A stretch of DNA of 64,000 bases from CAYPHY01 sp964410625 (GTDB taxonomy: Bacteria > Chloroflexota > Anaerolineae > Promineifilales > Promineifilaceae), in the NCBI GenBank assembly GCA_964410625.1, contig CAYPHY010000007.1:1-64000 (forward strand), given 5' to 3'. Positions 9,112 to 16,800 of this stretch are shown piece by piece (position 1 is the stretch's first letter; each line of letters starts with the position of its first letter). Both the position numbers and the translations under genes were made by a program. The notes beneath the pieces are model-generated. The model worked only from the letters and a program-made list of their open reading frames with translations. It was not told the origin of the DNA and did no database searches.

Positions 9112-9731
9112 CGCTTCACCTCCGCGTCCGCCATCCGGCGCGTTAAGGAGGCAATCGCTCTCGCTTGCAGCATCTTCACCGCCGCTTCCGTCTTGTTCAC
9201 CGCATCGGCCACATCGCGCACGGCCAATCCCTGGCCGAAACGCAAAGCCAATACGTGTTGCTGTTCTTCGGTCAACTCGCCCATTGCCCGCCGCAACCGT
9301 TCCTTTGCCAGTCGCTCATCCAAACGTTGCTCTGGGCTGCTTTCATCACTAGGCACAGATTCTTCCAGAGGGGCTTCGGCCGTTCGTCGTTGGCGGCGGT
9401 AATACTCCTTCAGCACATTTGCCGCCGCGCCATAGAGCCACCCGCGAATGGTGTTTGGCGGTGCGCTGCGGTCTCGTAGGGCAGAGAGAAAGCGGATAAA
9501 CACTTCGCTGGTCAAATCTTCGGCCGTCGGCCGGTCGCTGACGCGAAAAAACACGTAGCGATAGATAGCCATGAAGTACAAATCGTGGATCGTCGCCAAC
9601 GCTTCCCGATCTAGCGATTTGGCGCGATTTAGCAGTTCGATCTCTTCGCGGCTGGCTGCATGATCCACAATATCCACACTGTCCACGACTTGATGATACT
9701 CCGTCTCCTGGCAAGGTGAAAGTACACTCAC
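9108..9731 (-). CDS. ECF-type RNA polymerase sigma factor
   Basis: Sigma-70 family factor (207 aa from a GTG at 9731). Region 2 is at LDREALATIHDLYFMAIYRYVFFRV...AEDLTSEVFIRFLSAL, with the -10-binding and core-binding helices. Region 4 (LTEEQQHVLALRFGQGLAVRDVADAVNKTEAAVKMLQARAI) is the helix-turn-helix for the -35 element. The frame is open up to an ATG at 9794, but those first 21 codons run straight through two copies of the AGAAACC hairpin repeat. The GTG at 9731 has AGAAGAGGG four bases upstream, so I prefer it. The stop overlaps the downstream membrane regulator by 4 nt. Confidence 0.88.
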   Translation of the reverse strand: MSVLSPCQETEYHQVVDSVDIVDHAASREEIELLNRAKSLDREALATIHDLYFMAIYRYVFFRVSDRPTAEDLTSEVFIRFLSALRDRSAPPNTIRGWLYGAAANVLKEYYRRQRRTAEAPLEESVPSDESSPEQRLDERLAKERLRRAMGELTEEQQHVLALRFGQGLAVRDVADAVNKTEAAVKMLQARAIASLTRRMADAEVKR

Positions 9732-9759
9732 GCTTCCCTCTTCTGACGTTAAACTTTTC

Positions 9760-9846
9760 AGAAACCCAGTTTCTAGAAACCGGGTTTCTAGCAATCAACC
9801 AATTTTCTCTAATAGAGGTCAAGAAACCCGGTTTCTTTCATGCGCT
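9760..9846. repeat. Three AGAAACC(C/G)GGTTTCT palindromic units
   Basis: Near-palindromic units at 9760-9774, 9775-9789 and 9832-9846 form alternative hairpins between the sigma factor gene and the Asn/Asp-rich membrane protein gene. If the upstream ATG at 9794 is used, two units would be translated as part of the sigma N-terminus. Confidence 0.75.
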
Positions 9847-9851
9847 CATGG

Positions 9852-10457
9852 TTAATCATCGTTGTCATTTCCATTGTCATCATCGCCGTTATCATTGCCG
9901 TGGTCGTCATTCTCATTGTCATCATCGTCATCATCGTTGTCATTGCCATGATCGTCGCTATTGTCATTCCCATTGTCATCACCGCCATTGTGATTGACGT
10001 TGTCGTTGCTATTTGACGGCGGCGGAGGCGGTGGTTCTACAGTAGGCGTGACCGGTGGCGTTTCGTTATCGTTACCATTGTCACTCCCGTTTCCATCGCC
10101 ATTTCCATCATCATTTCTGTTACCAGTATCATCGGAGCCAGCATTATTGCCGTTGGTACTGCCACTAACGCTGTTGGTGTTAGCGCCATTGGCATTCGCG
10201 GGGGTCGCCGTGGTTGTTGGCGTAACTGTTGCAGTGGCTGTTACGGTCGGCGTGCTATTGCCGTTGTCATTACCACTGAAGATAGAGAGGTTCGCATCAT
10301 CTGGCCCACCTGTTGGTTGGAGATTTGCTCTATCAAATGTCGCTGGTTCGTCCAGTAAACGGGCATCGGCCGCGCCAACCACGAAAATCCCATAGGCGAT
10401 GAGCGCCAGCCCCATCACAATCACTACCAAAAAGATTATCCATTCTCGCTTAATCAT
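9852..10457 (-). CDS. Membrane-anchored Asn/Asp-rich low-complexity protein
   Basis: 201 aa, unrecognised. A short positive N-terminus (MIKREW) leads into one membrane helix at about 7-29 with no lipobox. The remainder is outside: a Thr/Pro/Ala stretch (TATATVTPTTTATP), then Asn/Asp/Gly tracts split by a PPVTPTVEPPPPPP segment. This is the same design as the C-terminus of the nearby anti-sigma-like protein, so the two probably share evolutionary or functional ties. The start is supported by AAGGAGAAAAGTGAC directly upstream. Highly acidic tails could bind cations or act as extended stalks; that is inference. Confidence 0.7.
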   Translation of the reverse strand: MIKREWIIFLVVIVMGLALIAYGIFVVGAADARLLDEPATFDRANLQPTGGPDDANLSIFSGNDNGNSTPTVTATATVTPTTTATPANANGANTNSVSGSTNGNNAGSDDTGNRNDDGNGDGNGSDNGNDNETPPVTPTVEPPPPPPSNSNDNVNHNGGDDNGNDNSDDHGNDNDDDDDDNENDDHGNDNGDDDNGNDNDD

Positions 10458-10940
10458 GTCACTTTTCTCCTTGTCCTTAATACTCCTGGAAACCGGCTTT
10501 CTTGAAGAAACGAAGTTGCCGAAAGCCGGTTTCTATCCGTATTTGATTTATTGGTCGTTCTATCCTTAAGTGACAAAAGCGCGGGAAAAGTAACGGGTGA
10601 AATCAAAATTCATCAAAAGTGGGTAGAAGTCACTACACACTACGGGGAAAAGGTCGAGCAGCACGATGATTTTAACGCAGAGTCGCAGAGGGGCAGAGCC
10701 GCAGAGGTTTGGTCTTCTCGGTGGCCCTATTTCTTTGTGTCTTTGGGGCCATTGGATTGATTACTACAAAGTCATAGGCCATAGGCCTTGCGTTGGCGGT
10801 GTGGTGGCTTTGTGGTTTTTCGTGGTTTAAAGAAAAAGGCTTCGTTTCCAAAATTAGGGAAACGAAGCCTTATGGAATTGACTTTTGAGCAGGGGCTTGC
10901 GGGTTCAGGTTGAAAACCCCAACCCGCGCCACAGAGCAGG
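10458..10940. other. 483-bp spacer with repeats and a terminator; no gene
   Basis: Holds an AGAAACC-family inverted pair (GGAAACCGGCTTTCTTG at 10488 and GAAAGCCGGTTTCT ending at 10534) and a 'cgcagag' hairpin repeat at about 10675-10745. It also has a tgtggctttgtggtttttcg remnant and the terminator of the ABC operon at its right end. An open frame at 10551-10760 runs through the repeat and has no coding signature. Confidence 0.6.
10831..10872 (-). terminator. Rho-independent terminator of the sugar ABC operon
   Basis: On the minus strand AAGGCTTCGTTTCC pairs with GGAAACGAAGCCTT across a short loop (arms near 10858-10871 and 10836-10849) and is followed at once by TTTTTCTTT. It lies about 70 bp past the permease stop. 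This is the clearest canonical terminator in the window. Confidence 0.85.
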
Positions 10941-12200
10941 TTAGCGCAGGCCGGAGGATTCGCGGCTGCGACGGGAGAAGGCGTCTACCAACACGGCCGC
11001 CAGCAACACCACCCCATTAACGACAAACTTCACGCCAGAGGGCAAGCCCAACAACCCCATGCCGTTCTCTACGGCGGCGATGACCAGTGCGCCCAGTAAC
11101 GCGCTCATCACTCGGCCGCTACCGCCAAAGAGGCTCGTACCGCCAATGACGGCCGCCGCAATCGCATTCAGCAGCAAGTTACCGCCACCCGTCCCCGTAT
11201 CCACCGAGCGCAAACGGGAGGCGAGGATAATGCCCCCGACGCCAGCCATAAAGCTGGAGATCATAAAGACATAGATGCGAATGCGGTCCACGTTGATACC
11301 GGCGCGGCGGGCAGCTTCGGGGTTGCCACCGACGGCGTAGACGTAGCGGCCGAAGCGCGTGCGCGAAGCGATAAAGGACCAGATCAACAACAACACGAGG
11401 ATGATCACCGCCACCATCGGCACACCACGATCCTGATTGGCATACCAGACGGCAAAACCCGTCAACAGCGTCAAAAAGGCGATTTGTAAGCCTATCACCG
11501 ATAGCGGTCTGGCCGCCAACCCTTGTTTGAGCAACGAATTGTGCTGGATCAACTGTCCCGCGCTGAAAGCGACAACCACGACGGCAAACAAGGCCCATCC
11601 CCATACCGGAGGCAAATAGCTGTTGGCAATCGCCAGCACAATTGGGTTCTGGATGACAATTGTCCCGGCCGTCGAGAACTCCGTGGTCATAATCAACACA
11701 ACGCCGCTCCAGGCCAACAACCCGGCCAGCGTCACCACAAAGGAAGGGACGCCCGCTTTCGTGATGATCAACCCGTGCAATAAGCCAATACCGATTGTCA
11801 CCAGCAGGGCGATGCCAATCGCCAGCCACCACGGCCAGCCCGGTTGCCCCTCGCGCAGCAGCAAGACCATCACCACGCCGCCCACGCCGCTGACATAGCC
11901 AATCGAGAGGTCAATCTCGGCAATTAACAAGACATAGACCACGCCAATCGCCAGCGCCGTATACCCGGCCATCTGCAAGAGTAAGTTGACGAAGTTGCGC
12001 GGGCTAAAAAAGACTGGTTGCAGCGTACCAAAAATAATAGCGATAACAATAAGTCCAACGATGATTGGCAGCGATCCCAAATCGCCGCCACGCACACGGC
12101 GCAGCCAGTTACGCGCATAGTCGCCTAATGTCGCCTGTGGCGCTTCAGCAAGCTGCGCCCCTTCCACCTGGGCTGGCGGCCGTTCCGTGATGTCACTCAT
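10941..12200 (-). CDS. Sugar ABC transporter permease (XylH/RbsC type)
   Basis: Integral membrane subunit of a monosaccharide importer (419 aa). The family signature ALAIGVVYVLLIAEIDLSIGYVSG lies around residues 75-100. Later come the EAA-like cytoplasmic loop FGRYVYAVGGNPEAARRAGINVDRIRIYVFM and the final IGGTSLFGGSGRVMSALLGALVIAAVENGMGLL. About ten membrane segments are evident. The ATG at 12200 overlaps the ATPase stop by ATGA, indicating translational coupling; the frame runs further upstream, but only antisense to repeat-like ATPase tail codons. Closest in style to xylose permeases, with an added hydrophobic segment in the middle. Substrate is inferred from family only. Confidence 0.92.
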   Translation of the reverse strand: MSDITERPPAQVEGAQLAEAPQATLGDYARNWLRRVRGGDLGSLPIIVGLIVIAIIFGTLQPVFFSPRNFVNLLLQMAGYTALAIGVVYVLLIAEIDLSIGYVSGVGGVVMVLLLREGQPGWPWWLAIGIALLVTIGIGLLHGLIITKAGVPSFVVTLAGLLAWSGVVLIMTTEFSTAGTIVIQNPIVLAIANSYLPPVWGWALFAVVVVAFSAGQLIQHNSLLKQGLAARPLSVIGLQIAFLTLLTGFAVWYANQDRGVPMVAVIILVLLLIWSFIASRTRFGRYVYAVGGNPEAARRAGINVDRIRIYVFMISSFMAGVGGIILASRLRSVDTGTGGGNLLLNAIAAAVIGGTSLFGGSGRVMSALLGALVIAAVENGMGLLGLPSGVKFVVNGVVLLAAVLVDAFSRRSRESSGLR

Positions 12201-13024
12201 GCGCCCTTCTCCTCTTTTCCATTCGACCCACTCAACCCACGCGACCCACGCCGGGCTGGGTCCATCCCCGGCACTCGGTCCAGCGTCCCGGCCGTGATTG
12301 CATGGACTACCTCTTGTTCGGTCGTCTGTGCGGCATCGAGAACAGCCACACAACGGCCGAGGCGTAACACCGTAATCCGGTGGGCAACTTCAAAGATGTC
12401 GTGCAAATTGTGGGAGATGATCACCACGCCCAGACCCGTATCTGCCAGCCGCTTCACCAGGTCAAGCACCTGCCGCGTTTGTGCCACGCCGAGCGCGGCC
12501 GTTGGCTCATCGAGAATCACCACCCGCGAATTCCACATCACCGCCTTGGCGACGGCGATCGCCTGCCGCTGGCCGCCGGAGAGACTGGCGACATGCTGGC
12601 GAACGGAGCGAATCGTCGTCACCGAGAGCGAGTCCAATGTCTCCACACAAGCCTGCTCCATCCCCGCCTCATCCAGCCGCCACAGGGGAAGCGTGCGTTC
12701 GCGGCCGAGGAACATATTGGCAACCACATCGAGGTTATCGGCCAGCGCCAGGTCTTGATACACGATTTCAATACCCAATTGGGCAGCATCACGCGGCCCG
12801 TGGATTACCACCGGCTTGCCGTCGAAGTAAATCTCTCCGACATCGAAGGGATAGATTCCAGCGATCCCTTTGATGAGCGTAGACTTCCCCGCGCCGTTGT
12901 CGCCGACCAGCGCATTCACCTCGCCGGGACGGACGCTAAAATCTACATTTGAAAGCGCCTGCACCGCCCCAAAATTCTTCGATACACCGCGCAATTCTAA
13001 TAGAGGTGGCTGGGTTGCTGCCAA
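12197..13024 (-). CDS. Sugar ABC transporter ATP-binding protein, single NBD
   Basis: Cytoplasmic ATPase energising the adjacent permease (275 aa). All motifs are intact: Walker A GDNGAGKST (41-49), Q-loop Gln90, signature LSGGQ (148-152), Walker B VVILDEP (168-174, catalytic Glu173) and H-loop His205. XylG/RbsA proteins usually carry two fused NBDs of about 500 residues in total, whereas this has one. A homodimer is possible. The kinase at 17263-18879 carries a degenerate NBD with similar text after the Q-loop (LADMLDVTSNIFLGQE there, LADNLDVVANMFLGRE here), so a paralogous origin is likely. Middle gene of the operon, coupled by ATGA to the permease. Confidence 0.93.
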   Translation of the reverse strand: MAATQPPLLELRGVSKNFGAVQALSNVDFSVRPGEVNALVGDNGAGKSTLIKGIAGIYPFDVGEIYFDGKPVVIHGPRDAAQLGIEIVYQDLALADNLDVVANMFLGRERTLPLWRLDEAGMEQACVETLDSLSVTTIRSVRQHVASLSGGQRQAIAVAKAVMWNSRVVILDEPTAALGVAQTRQVLDLVKRLADTGLGVVIISHNLHDIFEVAHRITVLRLGRCVAVLDAAQTTEQEVVHAITAGTLDRVPGMDPARRGSRGLSGSNGKEEKGA

Positions 13025-13040
13025 AGTATGCCTCCTTGTT

Positions 13041-13127
13041 TAGTAAACAGTAATCGGTGATCAGTAATCGGTAATTGGTTGTAAACAACCACAACCGATC
13101 ACTGATTACCGTTCACCGATTACTATT
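13041..13127. repeat. Intergenic hairpin repeat, 'cagtaatcggt' family
   Basis: Units of agtaatcggtgatcagtaatcgg are answered by ccgatcactgattaccg across a ttgtaaacaacc centre. Lies between the binding-protein and ATPase genes of the operon and may set their relative expression through mRNA structure. Relatives at 38416-38487 and 39042-39100 also lie between genes of an operon. Confidence 0.7.
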
Positions 13128-13153
13128 CTACTAGCAGTTCAAATAAAAACGAA

Positions 13154-15310
13154 CTAACGATCCGCCGGGCAGAATTGCTCGAAGTCACCCACGCACAGTT
13201 CTTCCCAGGTGCGGAAGCCATCGGCAATCACCGTGTCGGCGATGTTGTCGGCCGTCACACCTACCGGGGTCAGGGCGATGAAGGGGATGTCGTTCGTACC
13301 GTTGTTGATCGTCATCCCACCGGTCAGATCATCCAGCGACTCGCCACGCAGCAAAGCCAATGCTGCGGCCGCTGCTGCGTCCACCTCCGCCTTGATCGGC
13401 TTGTAGACGGTCATCGCCTGGTCACCGGCGAGGATGTTCTGGATACCACCAACGGTGGCGTCTTGCCCGGAGATGGGGATACCGGCGTCGCTGGGGTCAA
13501 TCCCGGCGTTCTTCAGCGCGGAGATGACCGACCCGGCCAGGCCATCGTTGGCCGCAAAGACGGCCGTCACATTGTTGTTGGCGGCGGTCAAAATCTGCTC
13601 GAAGATGACCAACGCCTGCTGGTTGTCCCACTCTGGCACTGCCTGATCATCCACCATCGTCCAGGAGCCATCATCGAAGTGTGGCTCGGCAATGCTGGCA
13701 TACCCTTCGCGGAAGAGGGTGGCGTTGTTGTCCGTTGGCGCGCCGTTGAGCAAGACCACCTGCGGGTCATCTTGTTCATTGATCAACGGCTCCAGGACCT
13801 CGCCCATCGTACGGCCGACGGCCACATTGTCAAAGCTGACGTAGACATCCGCCCCTGGCCCTTCGATGGTCAAGCGGTCGTAGTCTACCACCGCCACACC
13901 TGCCTCACGAGCTTGGGCGATGATCGCCGCGCCGGAGCCAGAGTCGAGGTTGACCAGCAAGATCACTTTCGCCCCGGCGGTAATCGCCTGTTCAGCCTGT
14001 GTTTGCTGGGTCCGAGCGTCCCCTTCGGCGTTGACGATGGTGTACTCCACACCAGCCGCCTCAAACGCTTCCTCGAAGTAACGGCGGTCGTCGGTTTCCC
14101 AACGGGCGGAGCTGGCGCTGTCGGGCAAGAGCACCCAAATGCTGCCTTCCACATCCTCGGCGGGAGCGGCCGCTTCGCCACCGGCATCTTCAGGGCAATA
14201 CTGTGCAAAGTCACCCACGCATAGCTCTTCCCAGGTGCGGAAGCCGTCGGCAATCACCGTGTCGGCGATGTTGTCGGCCGTCACACCCACCGGGGTCAGA
14301 GCGATGAAGGGGATGTCGTTCGTACCGTTGTTGATCGTTTCGCCGCCGGTCAGGTCGTCAATCGCTTCGCCGTTGAGTAGACGAACCGCGACTTCGGCTG
14401 CTGCGTCCACCTCCGCCTTGATCGGCTTGTAGACGGTCATCGCCTGGTCACCGGCGAGGATGTTCTGGATACCACCAACGGTGGCGTCTTGCCCGGAGAT
14501 GGGGATACCGGCGTCGCTGGGGTCAATCCCGGCGTTCTTCAGCGCGGAGATGACCGACCCGGCCAGGCCATCGTTGGCCGCAAAGACGGCCGTCACATTG
14601 TTGTTGGCGGCGGTCAAAATCTGCTCGAAGATGACCAACGCCTGCTGGTTGTCCCACTCTGGCACTGCCTGATCATCCACCATCGTCCAGGAGCCATCAT
14701 CGAAGTGTGGCTCGGCAATGCTGGCATACCCTTCGCGGAAGAGGGTGGCGTTGTTGTCCGTTGGCGCGCCGTTGAGCAAGACCACCTGCGGGTCATCTTG
14801 TTCATTGATCAACGGCTCCAGGACCTCGCCCATCGTACGGCCGACGGCCACATTGTCAAAGCTGACGTAGACATCCGCCCCTGGCCCTTCGATGGTCAAG
14901 CGGTCGTAGTCTACCACCGCCACACCTGCCTCACGAGCTTGGGCGATGATCGCCGCGCCGGAGCCAGAGTCGAGGTTGACCAGCAAGATCACTTTCGCCC
15001 CGGCGGTAATCGCCTGTTCAGCCTGTGTTTGCTGGGTCCGAGCGTCCCCTTCGGCGTTGACGATGGTGTACTCCACACCAGCCGCCTCAAACGCTTCCTC
15101 GAAGTAACGGCGGTCGTCGGTTTCCCAACGGGCGGAGCTGGCGCTGTCGGGCAACAGTACCCAAATGCTGCCTTCACCAGAGGCAGCAGGCTCTTCGGCC
15201 GGGGCTGCTTCCGTCGGCGAGGTCACTTCTGGTTGGGCGGTTCCGCCACCGCAAGCCACAATCACCAGCGCGAGAATTAACAACAGGGCAATCAAACTAA
15301 ATCGTTTCAC
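13154..15310 (-). CDS. Sugar-binding lipoprotein with two near-identical tandem domains
   Basis: 718-aa periplasmic-binding-protein family 1 lipoprotein, about twice the usual 330. A signal peptide with lipobox IVAC (Cys20) is followed by a short Glu/Pro/Ala linker. Module 1 (from GSIWVLLP at 47) and module 2 (from about 389, offset exactly 342 residues) then follow, joined by an Ala/Glu linker. Each has the xylose-binding-type VVDYDRL segment, ISGQDATVGGIQNIL hinge region and TVYKPIKAE. The modules differ mostly in their last 90 residues. The GTG start has GGAGG eight bases upstream. It is the first gene of the operon with ATPase and permease. Two modules could raise capture capacity per permease, or sense sugar independently. 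Confidence 0.9.
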   Translation of the reverse strand: MKRFSLIALLLILALVIVACGGGTAQPEVTSPTEAAPAEEPAASGEGSIWVLLPDSASSARWETDDRRYFEEAFEAAGVEYTIVNAEGDARTQQTQAEQAITAGAKVILLVNLDSGSGAAIIAQAREAGVAVVDYDRLTIEGPGADVYVSFDNVAVGRTMGEVLEPLINEQDDPQVVLLNGAPTDNNATLFREGYASIAEPHFDDGSWTMVDDQAVPEWDNQQALVIFEQILTAANNNVTAVFAANDGLAGSVISALKNAGIDPSDAGIPISGQDATVGGIQNILAGDQAMTVYKPIKAEVDAAAEVAVRLLNGEAIDDLTGGETINNGTNDIPFIALTPVGVTADNIADTVIADGFRTWEELCVGDFAQYCPEDAGGEAAAPAEDVEGSIWVLLPDSASSARWETDDRRYFEEAFEAAGVEYTIVNAEGDARTQQTQAEQAITAGAKVILLVNLDSGSGAAIIAQAREAGVAVVDYDRLTIEGPGADVYVSFDNVAVGRTMGEVLEPLINEQDDPQVVLLNGAPTDNNATLFREGYASIAEPHFDDGSWTMVDDQAVPEWDNQQALVIFEQILTAANNNVTAVFAANDGLAGSVISALKNAGIDPSDAGIPISGQDATVGGIQNILAGDQAMTVYKPIKAEVDAAAAAALALLRGESLDDLTGGMTINNGTNDIPFIALTPVGVTADNIADTVIADGFRTWEELCVGDFEQFCPADR
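13371..14128. repeat. Copy A of a 758-bp direct repeat inside the binding-protein gene
   Basis: Reads the same as 14397-15154 by eye, offset 1026 bp. Outside the block the two modules differ clearly: at 13175-13370 versus 14201-14396 many bases and several residues differ. Within the block I see no difference until position 14129/15155. Confidence 0.85.
14397..15154. repeat. Copy B of the 758-bp direct repeat
   Basis: Partner of 13371-14128; encodes the N-terminal module core of the same protein. The sharp switch from apparently identical to diverged sequence is typical of gene conversion between tandem copies. Confidence 0.85.
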
Positions 15311-15401
15311 GTTTCTTTCCTCCCAGAGTTCTAATTGAAAAACTTATGTCAATATAAAACGGTTGTTTCTTAGCTTTCACCCAACAGCATCATCTCCCTT
15401 T

Positions 15402-15492
15402 CTATAGGGGGCAACGCTTGTAGTTATCCGGCCCTGATGGTTACCCGACGGGTTGCCCCAATCCAGGGCAGCCACAAGACTCGCCCCTATAG
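15402..15492. other. Structured 91-nt element between divergent sugar operons
   Basis: Nested pairing is exact for four stems: CTATAGGGG 15402-15410 with CCCCTATAG 15484-15492; CTTGT 15417-15421 with ACAAG 15474-15478; GCCCTG 15431-15436 with CAGGGC 15464-15469; and an inner stem 15439-15446 with 15450-15457 (one mismatch, GAC loop). It lies about 90 nt upstream of the binding-protein GTG (minus strand) and 170 nt upstream of the response regulator. It could be a 5'-UTR RNA switch, a regulator-binding element, or a copy of a dispersed hairpin. It matches no riboswitch class I can name. Confidence 0.5.
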
Positions 15493-15578
15493 ATTTACTT
15501 GTGCAGATTAACTGACTATGTATACCAGTCTGCAACCGGTAAGCATACCCTTAATCCCTGAGAATCGCAGAGGAGAAA

Positions 15579-15596
15579 CCCTTAAATGGTTAAGGG
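15579..15596. promoter_or_regulatory. Palindrome CCCTTAA-N4-TTAAGGG, candidate operator
   Basis: Perfect 7-bp arms separated by ATGG lie in the divergent promoter region. A half-site, CCCTTAATCCCT, lies 28 bp away at 15548. The remaining sequence of the 352-bp gap (15311-15662) is the structured element at 15402-15492 plus AT-rich promoter-like DNA. It is well placed for a LuxR/NarL-type regulator, such as the product of the next gene, to control one or both operons. Confidence 0.45.
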
Positions 15597-15662
15597 AAAT
15601 CCCTGATCCGCTTAGAGAAGTATCAGAGTGGGCGGCCGTCGGCGCGAGTGGCATAATACATC

Positions 15663-16727
15663 ATGATGAAAGTAGCGAGAACGTTGCTGGCTGATGATCA
15701 TGCGCTGGTACGGGCGGGAATTGGTAACGCGCTGAAGGAGTTGCCGAACATCCACATCGTCGGGGAAGTGGGCAACGGGCCGCAGTTGCTGGAAGCCTTG
15801 CACACGTTGCAACCCGATCTGCTGCTGATTGATGTGACGATGCCCGATTTTGAGCCGGTGGCCGCCATCCGCCACATCCTCGCTCACTACCCCCGGCTCT
15901 ACATCCTGGTCGTCAGTGCCTACGACGATGATGTCTATGTCCAGGGCTTACTCAGCGCGGGCGTGCATGGCTATCACCTTAAGGACCAGCCGTTGAGCGA
16001 TTTACGGCTGGCGGTGGAGCGTGTGTTGGGCGGCGGCCGTTGGATCTCCAGCCCGCTACTCGACAAAATCCTCCACGCCGCCCAACCATCCCAAGATCGG
16101 CCAACCCTCTCCAACCGCCAGCGCGACATCTTGCGCCTGCTGGCACAAAGCCTGGACAATCGCGCCATTGCCAACCATCTGGGGCTGAGCGTGAAGACCG
16201 TAGAGACGCATCTGACCCGCCTTTACCGCCAACTGGGCGTCCAAAGTCGCCTGGAAGCGGCGAATTACGTGCATGAACATCCAGAGGCGGTGCTACCGGT
16301 GAACCAGTCTGCGCCGCTGAACAGCCCGGAACGGCCGTTACCCTCGCGGCCGCCGGGCGAACAGGCTGCTATTTTGGTGGTGGACGACAACGGCCGTTAT
16401 CGCAACCAGTTTCGCCGCACAATTGGCAAAGTGTACCCGGCGGCCGTTATCTATGAGGCAGCGAATATGGAGGAATCGCTGCAACTGGTGCGGCGCGTGG
16501 CCCCCAAACTGGTCTTTGTGGATGTTGTCCTCGGCGATGAGGATGGCATCCGCTGCGCCTCACGGATCAAGGCGTTGTTACCCTCCTCGCGCATCGTCCT
16601 GATCAGCGCCTATCCCGACCGCGAATTTCACCGCCGTGGTCTGGAAGCGGGAGCGACCGCTTTCCTGGATAAGAAGGATTTGGATGCGGCCGCGTTGCAG
16701 CAGATTGTGGAGGATGCGATAGGGTAG
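15663..16727 (+). CDS. Response regulator, REC-HTH(LuxR)-REC architecture
   Basis: 354-aa NarL/FixJ-type regulator with an extra receiver domain. REC1 (5-125) keeps the acidic pair Asp11/Asp12, phospho-acceptor Asp57, Ser85 and Lys107. A LuxR-type helix-turn-helix follows at about 148-205 (LSNRQRDILRLLAQSLDNRAIANHLGLSVKTVETHL). After a Pro-rich linker, REC2 (236-354) keeps Asp241/Asp242, Asp287, Ser315 and Lys337/338. Both receivers therefore look able to accept phosphate. A DNA-binding domain between two receivers is uncommon. Its cognate kinase is very probably the gene two positions downstream. The likely targets are the divergent sugar transport operon and itself, by context. Confidence 0.9.
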   Translation: MMKVARTLLADDHALVRAGIGNALKELPNIHIVGEVGNGPQLLEALHTLQPDLLLIDVTMPDFEPVAAIRHILAHYPRLYILVVSAYDDDVYVQGLLSAGVHGYHLKDQPLSDLRLAVERVLGGGRWISSPLLDKILHAAQPSQDRPTLSNRQRDILRLLAQSLDNRAIANHLGLSVKTVETHLTRLYRQLGVQSRLEAANYVHEHPEAVLPVNQSAPLNSPERPLPSRPPGEQAAILVVDDNGRYRNQFRRTIGKVYPAAVIYEAANMEESLQLVRRVAPKLVFVDVVLGDEDGIRCASRIKALLPSSRIVLISAYPDREFHRRGLEAGATAFLDKKDLDAAALQQIVEDAIG

Positions 16728-16775
16728 CAGGTGGCAAGTAGCAGGTGGCAAGTAGCAAGTGGCAGGTGGCAGGTG
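16728..16775. repeat. Left arm of 'ggtggcaagtagca' repeat flanking the four-helix gene
   Basis: Six or so degenerate copies of gcaggtggcaagta lie between the response regulator stop and the next gene. The complementary arm (ccacttgccacctg units) lies at 17215-17251, so the small gene is bracketed by inverted copies. Confidence 0.75.
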
Positions 16776-16800
16776 ATTAGGTGTTGATGGAGGAGGATAG

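Noticed and set aside
7978..10150. Short repeated catcatcgtt-like words, considered as a CRISPR or microsatellite array
   Set aside because: No constant repeat plus unique spacer pattern; the words are codons for Asn and Asp in two real genes.
10551..10760. 69-codon plus-strand frame
   Set aside because: It runs through a dispersed hairpin repeat, lacks a convincing start and matches nothing.
13175..15280. Two long plus-strand frames opposite the binding-protein gene
   Set aside because: Antisense shadows of the duplicated gene; they repeat only because the gene does and have no ribosome-binding site or domain.
15402..15492. Assigning the structured element to a known riboswitch class
   Set aside because: The stems are clear but no conserved core of any class I know is present; it stays unassigned.
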